DNA from: Flavobacteriaceae bacterium | GTDB taxonomy: Bacteria > Bacteroidota > Bacteroidia > Flavobacteriales > Flavobacteriaceae | Assembly: GCA_018608735.1 (NCBI GenBank) | Contig: JABAYZ010000267.1 | Location: 1 to 11,330 of the forward strand | Length of the DNA stretch: 11,330 nt | Reading direction: 5' to 3' | In this document: positions 1 through 9,206 of the stretch, piece by piece | How positions within the stretch are numbered: position 1 is the first letter of the stretch | How the letters are laid out: each line of letters opens with the position of its first letter | Position numbers and translations under genes: made by a program | The notes under the pieces: model-generated | Databases searched by the model: none | The model's input: the letters and a program-made list of their open reading frames with translations, nothing else | What the model was told of the DNA's origin: nothing

Positions 1-2
1 AA

Positions 3-1253
3 AAAGCGGCGGTTATTGCCTTAGCTGAATTAGCAAAAGAACCTGTTCCAGAACAGGTTAATATTGCGTATGGTGAAACCCGTTTGACCTTTGGGAAAGA
101 TTATATTATTCCAAAACCATTTGATCCCCGATTGATTGCAGCGATCCCACCAGCAGTGGCCAAAGCAGCGATCGAAAGTGGTGTAGCCTTATCCCCAATC
201 TCTGATTGGGAACACTACGAAGATACGCTTTTGGAGCGGATGGGCTCTGACAATAAAATTGTTAGACTGTTATTTAATCGCGCCAAATTAAACCCAAAAC
301 GTGTAGTCTTTGCAGAAGCCGACCAGTTAAATGTGCTTAAAGCAGCGCAAATTGTTTTAGAAGAAGGCATTGCTACTCCAATTTTATTAGGACGTCGCGA
401 CGAAATTGAACGTCTTATGATAGAATTGGAATTTGATGAAGACGTACAAATTATCGACCCTAAAGCCGATGAAAGTATTACCCAGAAAAATAAGTATGCC
501 GAAACGCATTGGAAACAACAGCAACGACAAGGGGTCACACTTTTAGCCGCTCAAAAATTAATGCGCGAACGTAATTATTTTGCTGCAATGATGGTAAATG
601 AAGGCGACGCAGATGCACTTGTTTCAGGATATTCTAGTAATTACGGGTCTGTTGTAAAACCAATGTTAAATTTGATTGGCTTGGCGCCAGGATCAACGCG
701 TATTGCGACCACAAACGTGATGATTACACAAAGAGGCCCTATGTTTTTGAGTGACACAGCTATAAATATCAATCCATCGGCAAATGATTTAATTAAAATT
801 GCTCAGATGACCTCTGGCGTGGTTAAAATGTTTGGAATTGAGCCTGTAATGGCAATGATTTCCTACTCTAATTTTGGATCCTCTAAAGATAAGACAGCTA
901 CCAAGGTAAAAGAAGCGGTCTCCTATCTACACCGAAGACATCCAGATTTGTTGGTAGATGGCGAATTGCAAACCGATTTTGCGTTGAACAGTGAAATGCT
1001 GAAAGCAAATTTTCCTTTTTCTAGATTGGCAAACAAGAAAGTAAACACCCTTATTTTTCCAAACTTAGAAGCGGCAAACATTACCTATAAATTATTAAAA
1101 GAACTCAATAAAGCGGAATCCATAGGGCCCATTATGATGGGGCTACGTAAGCCAGTTCATATTCTACAATTAGGAGCAAGCGTCGATGAAATTGTGAACA
1201 TGACCGCCGTTGCAGTTGTGGATGCACAACAAAAAGAGAAAACAGTGAATTAA
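3..1253 (+). CDS. maeB: NADP-dependent malic enzyme with phosphotransacetylase-like domain, C-terminal part (5' end outside window)
   Basis: Oxidative decarboxylation of malate to pyruvate with NADP reduction, in the cytoplasm. The frame is open from the first complete codon at 3, so the gene enters from outside; the TTG at 84 is internal. About 416 residues are visible, against roughly 750-770 for full-length family members, so the catalytic malic domain and most of the NAD(P)-binding domain are missing. Visible first is the end of the NAD(P)-binding domain (ALAELAKEPVPEQV, then YIIPKPFDPRL and AIPPAVAKAAIESGVA). Next comes a linker around EHYEDTLLERMG, then a phosphate acetyl/butyryltransferase-like domain (RVVFAEADQLNVLKAAQI, GDADALVSGYSSNYGSVVKP, HILQLGASVDEIVNMTAVA). 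In studied MaeB proteins this tail is not an active phosphotransacetylase but senses acetyl-CoA for allosteric control; the same role here is inferred. No terminator hairpin follows before ruvA. Confidence 0.93.
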   Translation, partial: KAAVIALAELAKEPVPEQVNIAYGETRLTFGKDYIIPKPFDPRLIAAIPPAVAKAAIESGVALSPISDWEHYEDTLLERMGSDNKIVRLLFNRAKLNPKRVVFAEADQLNVLKAAQIVLEEGIATPILLGRRDEIERLMIELEFDEDVQIIDPKADESITQKNKYAETHWKQQQRQGVTLLAAQKLMRERNYFAAMMVNEGDADALVSGYSSNYGSVVKPMLNLIGLAPGSTRIATTNVMITQRGPMFLSDTAININPSANDLIKIAQMTSGVVKMFGIEPVMAMISYSNFGSSKDKTATKVKEAVSYLHRRHPDLLVDGELQTDFALNSEMLKANFPFSRLANKKVNTLIFPNLEAANITYKLLKELNKAESIGPIMMGLRKPVHILQLGASVDEIVNMTAVAVVDAQQKEKTVN

Positions 1254-1277
1254 TCATCAAAATCACTTTCTTTTTTC

Positions 1278-1310
1278 TTCTAAGAATATTGTATTATTTT
1301 AGTACATTTG
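1278..1310 (+). promoter_or_regulatory. Candidate Bacteroidota-type promoter of ruvA (-7 box TACATTTG)
   Basis: Positions 1303-1310 read TACATTTG, a full match to the TAnnTTTG -7 element used by the primary sigma factor of Bacteroidota. The expected -33 TTG is not clear: the region about 20 bp upstream is T/C-rich (1271-1280), and the nearest TTG at 1289-1291 is too close. Transcription would begin near 1315-1318, giving a leader of only about 15 bases before the ruvA ATG. This is the best promoter-like match I saw upstream of the ruvA-sprA-gcvH block. Confidence 0.5.
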
Positions 1311-1317
1311 AATTTCA

Positions 1318-1324
1318 AAGGAAG
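1318..1324 (+). promoter_or_regulatory. Shine-Dalgarno-like site that supports the ruvA ATG
   Basis: AAGGAAG lies 7 bases before the ATG at 1332. It favours this ATG over the in-frame TTG at 1308, which would add eight residues and lies inside the promoter-like TACATTTG. Such purine-rich sites are not required in Bacteroidota, so this is supporting evidence only. Confidence 0.45.
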
Positions 1325-1331
1325 TGAAAAA

Positions 1332-1913
1332 ATGATTACACAAATTCAGGGTAAACTCGTCGAGAAAACACCAACTCATGTTATTATAGATTGTAATGGT
1401 ATTGGCTATTTTGTCAATATATCACTTCATACTTTTTCTCAAATACCAGATCATGAAGCGATTAAGGTTTTTACCCACCTTCAAGTTAAGGAAGATTCTC
1501 ACACCCTCTATGGGTTTATAAGCGGCTCTGAAAGAGAAATTTTTAGACTATTAATTTCGGTGAGCGGAATTGGCGCAAATACAGCACGAACCATGTTATC
1601 CTCGCTTACACCCAAGCAAATACGAGAAGGAATTGCTGTTGGAGATGTAGCTTTAATACAATCCGTTAAAGGCATCGGTCTAAAAACAGCACAACGCGTT
1701 ATCATTGATTTAAAAGATAAAGTTCTTAAAATTTACGATATTGATGAAACTTCGTTAATTCCGAACAATACAAACAAAGATGAAGCGTTATCTGCTTTAG
1801 AAGTTTTAGGGTTCATGAAAAAACAATCAGAACGCATTGTAGAAAAAGTAGTGATATCTAATCCAGAAGCCTCTGTGGAATTTATCATAAAGGAAGCACT
1901 GAAAAATCTATAA
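1332..1913 (+). CDS. ruvA: Holliday junction branch migration complex subunit RuvA
   Basis: RuvA binds four-way DNA junctions as a tetramer and loads the RuvB motor for branch migration in recombinational repair. The 193-residue product matches the usual 190-205. Domain I is an OB fold opening with ITQIQGKLVEK and containing VIIDCNGIGYFVNIS (residues 17-31). The acidic pin that separates strands is represented by E54 and D55 in VKEDSHTLYGF. Domain II has two helix-hairpin-helix motifs, SVSGIGANTA (76-85) and SVKGIGLKTAQR (111-122). The C-terminal domain III (about 148-193, DEALSALEVLGF onward) is the flexible RuvB-contacting module. The ATG at 1332 is chosen over TTG 1308 because the conserved N-terminus begins there and a purine-rich site precedes it. 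sprA begins 5 bp after the stop, suggesting co-transcription. ruvB and ruvC are not in the window. Confidence 0.96.
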   Translation: MITQIQGKLVEKTPTHVIIDCNGIGYFVNISLHTFSQIPDHEAIKVFTHLQVKEDSHTLYGFISGSEREIFRLLISVSGIGANTARTMLSSLTPKQIREGIAVGDVALIQSVKGIGLKTAQRVIIDLKDKVLKIYDIDETSLIPNNTNKDEALSALEVLGFMKKQSERIVEKVVISNPEASVEFIIKEALKNL

Positions 1914-1918
1914 CACAT

Positions 1919-4900
1919 TTGAAAACCTCAAGCCACAAACGCCATTTTAAACGACTTCTTTTTGTAGTCTTGCTGTTGAATTTCACTTCACTGGTGTTTG
2001 GGCAAGATCCTACAACAGTAAGAGATTCAACATCTACCACTTTTTCATTTGGAAAATTAGACACCCCAAACCCTAGTAGCATTGAAAGTAAATACACCTA
2101 TGACCCGCTAACGGATCGGTATTTTTACACCTCTACCGTAGGCGATTTTAATATTAATTACCCAGTGATCCTTACGCCCGAAGAATTTCAGGAGTTAGTT
2201 CTTAAAGAGAATTTAAAGACCTATTACAAAGAAAAAGTAGACGCTTTTGAAGGAAAAAAAGAAGGTTCAGAAGAAGCTAAGAAAAATTTAATTCCGGACT
2301 TGTATGTGAATTCTAAATTTTTCGAAACTATTTTTGGAGGGAATACAATATCTGTTGTGCCACAAGGATCTGTTGAAATGGACCTCGGAGTAATGTATAC
2401 CAAACAAGAAAACCCTGCATTTTCACCAAGAAACCAAAGTAACTTCACGTTTGATTTTGATCAGCGTATTAGTTTAAGCTTAATAGGAAAAGTGGGCACA
2501 CGACTACAAGTTAATGCCAATTATGATACCCAATCCACTTTCGATTTTCAAAACATTTTTAAAATTGATTACACTCCGCTTAGTAAAGCTAAGGAATTGC
2601 TTAATAAAGGCAAAGGATTACTTGAGAATCCTTCCGGAGCCGTTAGTGGCCTTGCCCAAAATGAATTAAACAAACTTAATTCAGACAATGAAGATTCAAT
2701 CCTACAAAAACTAGAAGTTGGTAATGTAAGTATGCCATTAAACAGTTCTCTTATCACTGGAGCACAAAGTTTGTTTGGGGTAAAAACGGAATTGCAATTT
2801 GGAAAAACAAGAGTAACCGCAGTGTTCTCCGAACAACAATCCGAAACACGTTCGGTTACGGCACAAGGAGGCGGCACTTTAGAGGATTTTGAGTTTTTTG
2901 GTTTGGATTATGACGAAAACAGACACTTTTTCTTAGCGCAATATTTTAGAGACAACTATGATGCGGCACTTCAGAATTATCCGTTTATCGCTTCTCAAGT
3001 TCAAATTACAAGAGTAGAAGTTTGGATGACCAACCGCACCAATCGCATTGAAAATGTTCGAAATATTGTCGCCCTACAAGATTTAGGAGAATCATCTGTG
3101 ATTGGTTTAAATACGATTCCTTCAGGGTTTGTAAATGTAGGTCCTAACGCTTATCCAGATAATGGAAATAATAATTTTGACCCCACAAAGATTGCGGAGC
3201 CTGACTCTCAGCTTACCAATGCTATTCGAGATATTGCCACAGCACAATCTGGAATTTTAACCCCTGGCGTTTCTGAAGGATTTGATTATGGTAAACTTGA
3301 AAATGCGCGTAAATTAACTGAAGGCAACGAATTTACAGTGGATACACAGCTAGGGTATATTTCTTTAAATCAACGGCTTCAAAATGATGAAGTCCTAGCC
3401 GTGGCCTTCCAATTTACGGTTGGAGGAGAAGTCTTTCAGGTGGGAGAGTTTGCAAATGACGGAGTTAATGCCACCGAAACTGCTGTTGATCCCTCTGGAA
3501 TCCAGACCGTAACCAACCAAAGTTTGGTTCTTAAAATGCTAAAAAGTGCAGTCACCAACGTCAATCTTCCTATATGGGATTTGATGATGAAAAACATCTA
3601 TAATACAGGCGCTTACCAATTGTCTCAAGACGATTTTAGATTAAACATCTTCTATAACGAAACCTCTACTCTTAACTTTATTACCCCCGTAAGTGGCACA
3701 CCATTTCCAACACCAATAGGCAATAATGATCCTATAGAGGAAACGCCTTTAATTCGATTATTTAATTTTGATAAACTAAATTTCAACAACGATCCGCAAA
3801 ACAAAGGGGATGGGTTTTTTGATTTTGTTCCAGGAATTACAGTGATTCCTCAAAACGGTAAAATTATTTTCACCAAAGTAGAGCCTTTTGGAAGCCATCT
3901 ATTTGAAACCCTGCGACTCAGTGCTTCTGAAACCTATGAGGGTGATGAATTAACGCATAACAAAAATCAAGTAAAATACGTTTATAGATCTCTTTATAAA
4001 AACACCAAAACAGCCGCTTTACAAGACAACGATAAAAATAAATTTTTGATGCGGGGACGCTATAAATCTTCTGGAAGTTCAGGCATTCCAATTGGCGCCT
4101 TTAATGTGCCAAGAGGGTCTGTAAAAGTTACTGCTGGAGGCCGTGTCCTAGTTGAAGGTGTTGACTATACCGTGAATTATCAGATTGGAACCGTCCAAAT
4201 TTTGGACCCATCCCTACAAGCCTCCAATACTCCAATACAAGTCTCAGTTGAAAACAATGCTGTTTTTGGGCAACAAACAAAACGATTTACGGGCTTCAAT
4301 GTCGAGCACCAGTTCAATGAAAACTTTGTGTTAGGGGCAACATTTTTAAACTTAAATGAACGCCCAATTACCCAAAAAGCAAACTACGGCAGCGAATCCA
4401 TCAATAACTCTATTTTTGGATTTAATGGAAATTACTCTACTGAAGTTCCATTCCTAACTCGATTAGCCAATAAATTACCAAACTTAGATACAGATGTTGA
4501 ATCTAATTTATCCCTTCGGGGTGAATTTGCCTATTTGAAACCTGGCGCACCTAAGGGCGCTGATTTTGATAACGAAGTCACGTCTTACATTGATGATTTT
4601 GAAGGCTCACAAAATGGAGTCAGTTTATTAAGTCCACAATCTTGGTTTTTATCAAGCCGTCCAAAAGACCTAGGACGCGTATATGCCGAAGGATCTGAAA
4701 ATGAAGTTGGTTATCAAAACGGATTTGACAGAGCGCACTTAAATTGGTATACAGTAGATCCTATTTTTTATGGGAATCAACGTCCTGATGGCGTTTCAGA
4801 TGATGATATTTCTGATCTTTACACAAGACGAATTTTTATCGACGAACTCTTTCCACAACAAGATTTGGTGACTGGGCAATACACCGTCATTAACTCTCTG

Positions 4901-7900
4901 GATTTGGTGTATAACCCCGAAGAACGCGGGCCTTACAACTACAAATCAGATGCCGCTGATGGCATTTTAGACACCCCTCAAGACAGTTGGGCAGGAATTA
5001 CCAGACAACTCACTACCACAGATTTTGAGCAAGCAAATGTAGAATATATTGAGTTTTGGCTCATGGATCCCTTTTTGAATAGCCCGACGAGTTCAGGAGG
5101 AAAATTAGTCCTCAACTTAGGGAATATTTCTGAAGACGTTATAAAAGATGGAAAAAAACAATACGAAAATGGACTTCCTGAAGATGGTAATGTCAGTCTT
5201 TTATCGCCAACCGCTTGGGGCGCAGTAACCCCTCAAAATCAATCCTTGATTTATGCGTTTTCATCTCAAGGCGAGGATCGAAGCAATCAGGATGTTGGAT
5301 TGGATGGTTATGATGATTCAGAAGAACGTTCGGCAGACCCCCGATTTTCAGAGTTTAATACACTCCAAGATCCTGCTAATGATAATTATAACTATTATCT
5401 AAATGCCGAAGGGAATATTTTTGAACGCTATAAGCGCTACAATGGCTTAGAAGGGAATTCTCCTGATGCGTTTTCGGACACCAACCGCGGTTCTACAACC
5501 TTGCCAGATGTAGAAGATGTTAATAAGGATAACACTATGAACACCATAGATAGTTATTATGAATATGAAATAGAACTGACGCCATCTGCTTTAAGCAATA
5601 TAAACAATGCATTTATTGTAGATAGAAAATCAATAACAAATATCGAATTGCCAAATGGATCAACATCGGGACTGGTCAATTGGTATCAGTACAGAATTCC
5701 ATTGTCAGAATTCACGAACGAAATAGGAGGAATTTCCGATTTTAGGTCAATTCGGTTTGCGCGTCTTTATCTAAAAGAATTTAGAGAAACGACAGTACTT
5801 CGTTTTGGAACTCTTGACTTGGTCCGAAGCGATTGGCGTCGCTATCAATTATCTCTTGATGACGACTCAAACGAAACCACACAAACTGAACCTACCGATT
5901 TTAGTGTGGGGATTGTGGGCATTCAAGAAAACGATGGCAGCTATCAATCTCCACCAGGAGTACAACGTGAACAGTTAAATAATAACAATAGTATTGTGCG
6001 CCAAAACGAACAGTCCTTAGTTGTGGATGTTTGTGAGTTGGAATCTGAAGACGCTAGAGGGGTGTTTAAAAATATTAACGTAGACATGCGTCAGTACAAA
6101 AAACTGAAAATGTTTATCCATGCCGAGGATGGTGAAACCAATAGTTTTGAGCAAGGAAGCTTGGTTGGATTTGTTCGAATGGGGAATGATTTTACTCAAA
6201 ACTATTATCAAATTGAAATTCCTTTACGCAAATCATCTGGAGCTACAGGAGCATCTCCAAATGAGGTTTGGCCAGAACAGAATGAGATTGATATTCCTTT
6301 GGAATTTCTTGAGAAAATAAAAGCTTTGGGGATTAGTCAAGGGTCATTAAGTAACGAAAGTCCAACATTTTATAATATTATTGATGGCGCATTACAAGAA
6401 AACCCAGTAGGAGAGTTTGCCCCTTTTTCTCTAAATACAAGCTCTAATGACAGCCCTGCCGAACAACGTGTTGCTGTAAAAGGAAATCCAAATTTTGGAG
6501 ACATTCGAACCTTAATGGTTGGTATCAAAAACATTAGTTCTAATGCACAGTGCGCAGAGGTTTGGTTTAATGAGTTGCGTCTTGCCGACTTAGACAACGA
6601 AGGCGGTTGGGCTGCGATTATGAGTGTAGACACCAATATTGCCGATTTCATGAATATCAATGCCACTGCTAAACGAAGTACGACTGGTTTTGGAAGTTTA
6701 GAACAAGGCCCAAATGAGCGAAGTCGTGAAGATTTTAAACAATACGACGTTGTTACAAATATGAATATTGGACAATTATTCCCAAAAAAATGGGGCTTAG
6801 AAATCCCCTTTAATTATGGTCAAAGTGAAGTATTAATCACTCCAGAGTATGATCAGCAATATAAAGATTTGAAACTTCAAAGTCGATTGGATGCTGCCAC
6901 AAGCGCTGAAGAACGCGAGCGTATAAAAACACAATCAGAAGATTACACAAAACGACAAAGCATTAATTTTATAGGGGTTCGTAAGCAACGTACAGGTGAT
7001 GCTACACCTAAAGTATATGATGTTGAAAATTTAACGATGAACTATTCTTTTAATGAAATGGAACATCGCGATTTTGAAATTGAAGATGCGTTGGATCAAA
7101 ACGTTAGAGTAGGTGCCAACTATGCGTATAGTTTCCAGCCTTTAAGATTTGAACCTTTCAAAAAAAATGATTCCCTTTTTGTGAATAAATATTGGAAATT
7201 ATTAAAAGATTTTAATTTAAATCTATTGCCCTCTAACATATCTGTGAACTCAGATTTTGTAAGACAATTTAACAGTCAAAAATTTAGAGATGCCGATTTA
7301 GGGTCCGAGAATATCACGGTAGATGAATTGATTAGAAGAAATTATACATTTGATTTTCAATATACCGTCAATTACAAGCTTACAGATGGACTGCGTATTA
7401 ATTTCACAGCTGCTAATAACAATATTGTAAGGAACTATTTTATTGATGATCAATTAAACGGAGATCAAGATCCGGAACTTGGTATATGGGACCGCTTCTT
7501 TGATTTTGGAGATCCAAACAGACACACCCAACAATTAGGGATTAACTATGAACTGCCTTTAAATAAATTTCCAGCATTGAGTTTTGTGACTTCTAGCTAT
7601 TCTTACACAGGCGATTTTCAATGGAATAAAGGCTCAGATTTATTAGGTGAAATTAATATAGATATTGGCAATTCGATTTCTAATGCCAATTCGCACAATT
7701 TGAATACATCATTTGATATGCGCAAACTGTATCGTTATTTGGGGTTAAAGAAAGCCTCCAGAAATCGTTCATCGCAACCAAAAAAATTCAACTTAAAGAA
7801 TTTTGGTATTGGATTGTTAACGAGTGTCAATCGAATGCAAGTTAATTACTCGGAAAATAACAGTTCGTTTTTACCAGGCTATCTTCCAACGCCAGGGTTT

Positions 7901-9178
7901 ATAGGTACACTTAAGCCTACTGTAGGCTATACGTTTGGAAGTCAGCGTGACATTAGAAGAATTGCTGCCGAAAAAGGTTGGATAACCACCTATTCACAAT
8001 TTAATCAGCAATATACAGAAACCCATAATCAAAACATCGATTATGTGATAAATATGGAGCCAATCCCCGATTTAAAAATTGATTTGAATGGGGGTAAAAC
8101 CTATGCAACTAATTTCACTGAAAGTTTCAATGTAGAGACGACTGCGAGCGGCTTGAGATATAATTCACTAATTCGAAATACGTTTGGGAATTTTAATATA
8201 TCGACATCCTTAATAAAAACAGCTTTTAGCCAAAGTGACGAAATCACTTCTGTACCATTTGAAAACTTTAAAAATAACCGTTTGGTAATTGCCAACCGTC
8301 TGGCTCAAAATTTTTACGGCGCCAATGGATACAACACCGATGCAGATGGTTATCCTGAGGGGTTTGGAAAAAACAGTCAAGCGGTATTATTACCGGCCTT
8401 TTTAGCGGCATACTCCGGAAAAAAATCTAACAAAATTAGTTTGGATGCATTTAGAGATATCCCAATTCCGAATTGGACCTTGAAGTACACGGGTCTTATG
8501 AAGAATAAATGGTTTAAAAAACGCTTTAGAAGATTCTCTTTAACTCATGGTTATAATGCATCTTACACCATCAATCAGTTCAGAACAAATCTAGATTATA
8601 AAGCTGCGAATCCAAACATTGACTATATGCTGCAAAAAGATGCGAATACTCTAGACCAATCCGATAATTATAAAGTTGAAACCCTGTACAGCAACATCAA
8701 TTTAGTAGAACAGTTCAGTCCTCTGGTGAAGCTCGATTTTGAAATGAAAAACTCAGTCAAGGTCACTGCCGAAATTAAAAAAGACAGGAGTCTATCATTA
8801 AGTTTTGATAACAACCTCCTAACTGAAATTCAAGGCAATGAATATGTTTTTGGATTGGGGTATCGAATTAAAGATTTAAGAATCCGCTCCAAACTAGCTG
8901 GACCTCGAAGAATTATTAAAAGTGATTTAAATATGAAAGCTGATATTTCCATGAGAAACAATAAAACCATCATTCGATATTTAGATTTAGAAAACAATCA
9001 AGTCAGTGCAGGTCAAACCATATGGAGTATGCGTTATGCTGCGGATTATGCATTCAGTAAAAACTTAACGGCTATATTCTATTTTGACTATGCATTCTCA
9101 GAATATGCAATTTCAACAGCCTTTCCTCAAACCACTATTCGTTCTGGATTTACACTGCGATATAACTTTGGAAATTAA
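1919..9178 (+). CDS. sprA: SprA, giant outer-membrane translocon of the type IX secretion system (gliding motility)
   Basis: SprA is the outer-membrane pore of the Bacteroidota T9SS (called Sov in Porphyromonas). In Flavobacterium it forms a very large single-chain 36-strand beta-barrel through which folded cargo, including gliding adhesins and enzymes, reaches the surface. The 2419 residues match the family (about 2400). The start is TTG 1919: it gives a clean signal peptide (basic KTSSHKRHFKR, hydrophobic LLFVVLLLNFTSLVFG, likely cleavage G28/Q29), no in-frame ATG lies nearby, and an in-frame stop sits at 1859. Family-typical stretches include GKVGTRLQVNANYDTQ (from residue 190), YIDDFEGS (890-897) and CAEVWFNELRLAD (from 1545). 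The second half is rich in alternating polar/aromatic strands and ends RSGFTLRYNFGN, a typical barrel-closing strand. Only two cysteines occur (1372, 1545). No frameshift or truncation. gcvH follows after 28 bp. The partners GldK-N, PorV and SprE are not in the window. Confidence 0.97.
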   Translation: MKTSSHKRHFKRLLFVVLLLNFTSLVFGQDPTTVRDSTSTTFSFGKLDTPNPSSIESKYTYDPLTDRYFYTSTVGDFNINYPVILTPEEFQELVLKENLKTYYKEKVDAFEGKKEGSEEAKKNLIPDLYVNSKFFETIFGGNTISVVPQGSVEMDLGVMYTKQENPAFSPRNQSNFTFDFDQRISLSLIGKVGTRLQVNANYDTQSTFDFQNIFKIDYTPLSKAKELLNKGKGLLENPSGAVSGLAQNELNKLNSDNEDSILQKLEVGNVSMPLNSSLITGAQSLFGVKTELQFGKTRVTAVFSEQQSETRSVTAQGGGTLEDFEFFGLDYDENRHFFLAQYFRDNYDAALQNYPFIASQVQITRVEVWMTNRTNRIENVRNIVALQDLGESSVIGLNTIPSGFVNVGPNAYPDNGNNNFDPTKIAEPDSQLTNAIRDIATAQSGILTPGVSEGFDYGKLENARKLTEGNEFTVDTQLGYISLNQRLQNDEVLAVAFQFTVGGEVFQVGEFANDGVNATETAVDPSGIQTVTNQSLVLKMLKSAVTNVNLPIWDLMMKNIYNTGAYQLSQDDFRLNIFYNETSTLNFITPVSGTPFPTPIGNNDPIEETPLIRLFNFDKLNFNNDPQNKGDGFFDFVPGITVIPQNGKIIFTKVEPFGSHLFETLRLSASETYEGDELTHNKNQVKYVYRSLYKNTKTAALQDNDKNKFLMRGRYKSSGSSGIPIGAFNVPRGSVKVTAGGRVLVEGVDYTVNYQIGTVQILDPSLQASNTPIQVSVENNAVFGQQTKRFTGFNVEHQFNENFVLGATFLNLNERPITQKANYGSESINNSIFGFNGNYSTEVPFLTRLANKLPNLDTDVESNLSLRGEFAYLKPGAPKGADFDNEVTSYIDDFEGSQNGVSLLSPQSWFLSSRPKDLGRVYAEGSENEVGYQNGFDRAHLNWYTVDPIFYGNQRPDGVSDDDISDLYTRRIFIDELFPQQDLVTGQYTVINSLDLVYNPEERGPYNYKSDAADGILDTPQDSWAGITRQLTTTDFEQANVEYIEFWLMDPFLNSPTSSGGKLVLNLGNISEDVIKDGKKQYENGLPEDGNVSLLSPTAWGAVTPQNQSLIYAFSSQGEDRSNQDVGLDGYDDSEERSADPRFSEFNTLQDPANDNYNYYLNAEGNIFERYKRYNGLEGNSPDAFSDTNRGSTTLPDVEDVNKDNTMNTIDSYYEYEIELTPSALSNINNAFIVDRKSITNIELPNGSTSGLVNWYQYRIPLSEFTNEIGGISDFRSIRFARLYLKEFRETTVLRFGTLDLVRSDWRRYQLSLDDDSNETTQTEPTDFSVGIVGIQENDGSYQSPPGVQREQLNNNNSIVRQNEQSLVVDVCELESEDARGVFKNINVDMRQYKKLKMFIHAEDGETNSFEQGSLVGFVRMGNDFTQNYYQIEIPLRKSSGATGASPNEVWPEQNEIDIPLEFLEKIKALGISQGSLSNESPTFYNIIDGALQENPVGEFAPFSLNTSSNDSPAEQRVAVKGNPNFGDIRTLMVGIKNISSNAQCAEVWFNELRLADLDNEGGWAAIMSVDTNIADFMNINATAKRSTTGFGSLEQGPNERSREDFKQYDVVTNMNIGQLFPKKWGLEIPFNYGQSEVLITPEYDQQYKDLKLQSRLDAATSAEERERIKTQSEDYTKRQSINFIGVRKQRTGDATPKVYDVENLTMNYSFNEMEHRDFEIEDALDQNVRVGANYAYSFQPLRFEPFKKNDSLFVNKYWKLLKDFNLNLLPSNISVNSDFVRQFNSQKFRDADLGSENITVDELIRRNYTFDFQYTVNYKLTDGLRINFTAANNNIVRNYFIDDQLNGDQDPELGIWDRFFDFGDPNRHTQQLGINYELPLNKFPALSFVTSSYSYTGDFQWNKGSDLLGEINIDIGNSISNANSHNLNTSFDMRKLYRYLGLKKASRNRSSQPKKFNLKNFGIGLLTSVNRMQVNYSENNSSFLPGYLPTPGFIGTLKPTVGYTFGSQRDIRRIAAEKGWITTYSQFNQQYTETHNQNIDYVINMEPIPDLKIDLNGGKTYATNFTESFNVETTASGLRYNSLIRNTFGNFNISTSLIKTAFSQSDEITSVPFENFKNNRLVIANRLAQNFYGANGYNTDADGYPEGFGKNSQAVLLPAFLAAYSGKKSNKISLDAFRDIPIPNWTLKYTGLMKNKWFKKRFRRFSLTHGYNASYTINQFRTNLDYKAANPNIDYMLQKDANTLDQSDNYKVETLYSNINLVEQFSPLVKLDFEMKNSVKVTAEIKKDRSLSLSFDNNLLTEIQGNEYVFGLGYRIKDLRIRSKLAGPRRIIKSDLNMKADISMRNNKTIIRYLDLENNQVSAGQTIWSMRYAADYAFSKNLTAIFYFDYAFSEYAISTAFPQTTIRSGFTLRYNFGN

Positions 9179-9206
9179 AAACTAACCTCTTAAATAGCAT
9201 TTAATT

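Noticed and set aside
40..59. Perfect 9-bp inverted repeat with a 2-bp centre, near the left edge
   Set aside because: It lies inside the maeB coding frame where the residues (EPVPEQV) fit the family; there is no T-run or promoter context, so chance is the simplest explanation.
84..86. TTG as the start of the first gene
   Set aside because: The frame is open to the window edge and the upstream codons encode recognisable malic-enzyme sequence, so this is an internal leucine.
215..538. Minus-strand open frame within maeB
   Set aside because: Low-complexity Ser/Arg/Cys composition, no family resemblance and full overlap with a well-supported gene.
1308..1331. An eight-residue longer RuvA starting at TTG 1308
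   Set aside because: The family N-terminus begins at MITQIQGKL; the TTG overlaps a promoter-like box and the ATG at 1332 has a purine-rich site.
9179..9206. Glycine riboswitch before gcvH
   Set aside because: Only 28 bp separate sprA and gcvH, far too short for a glycine aptamer, and no such structure is visible.
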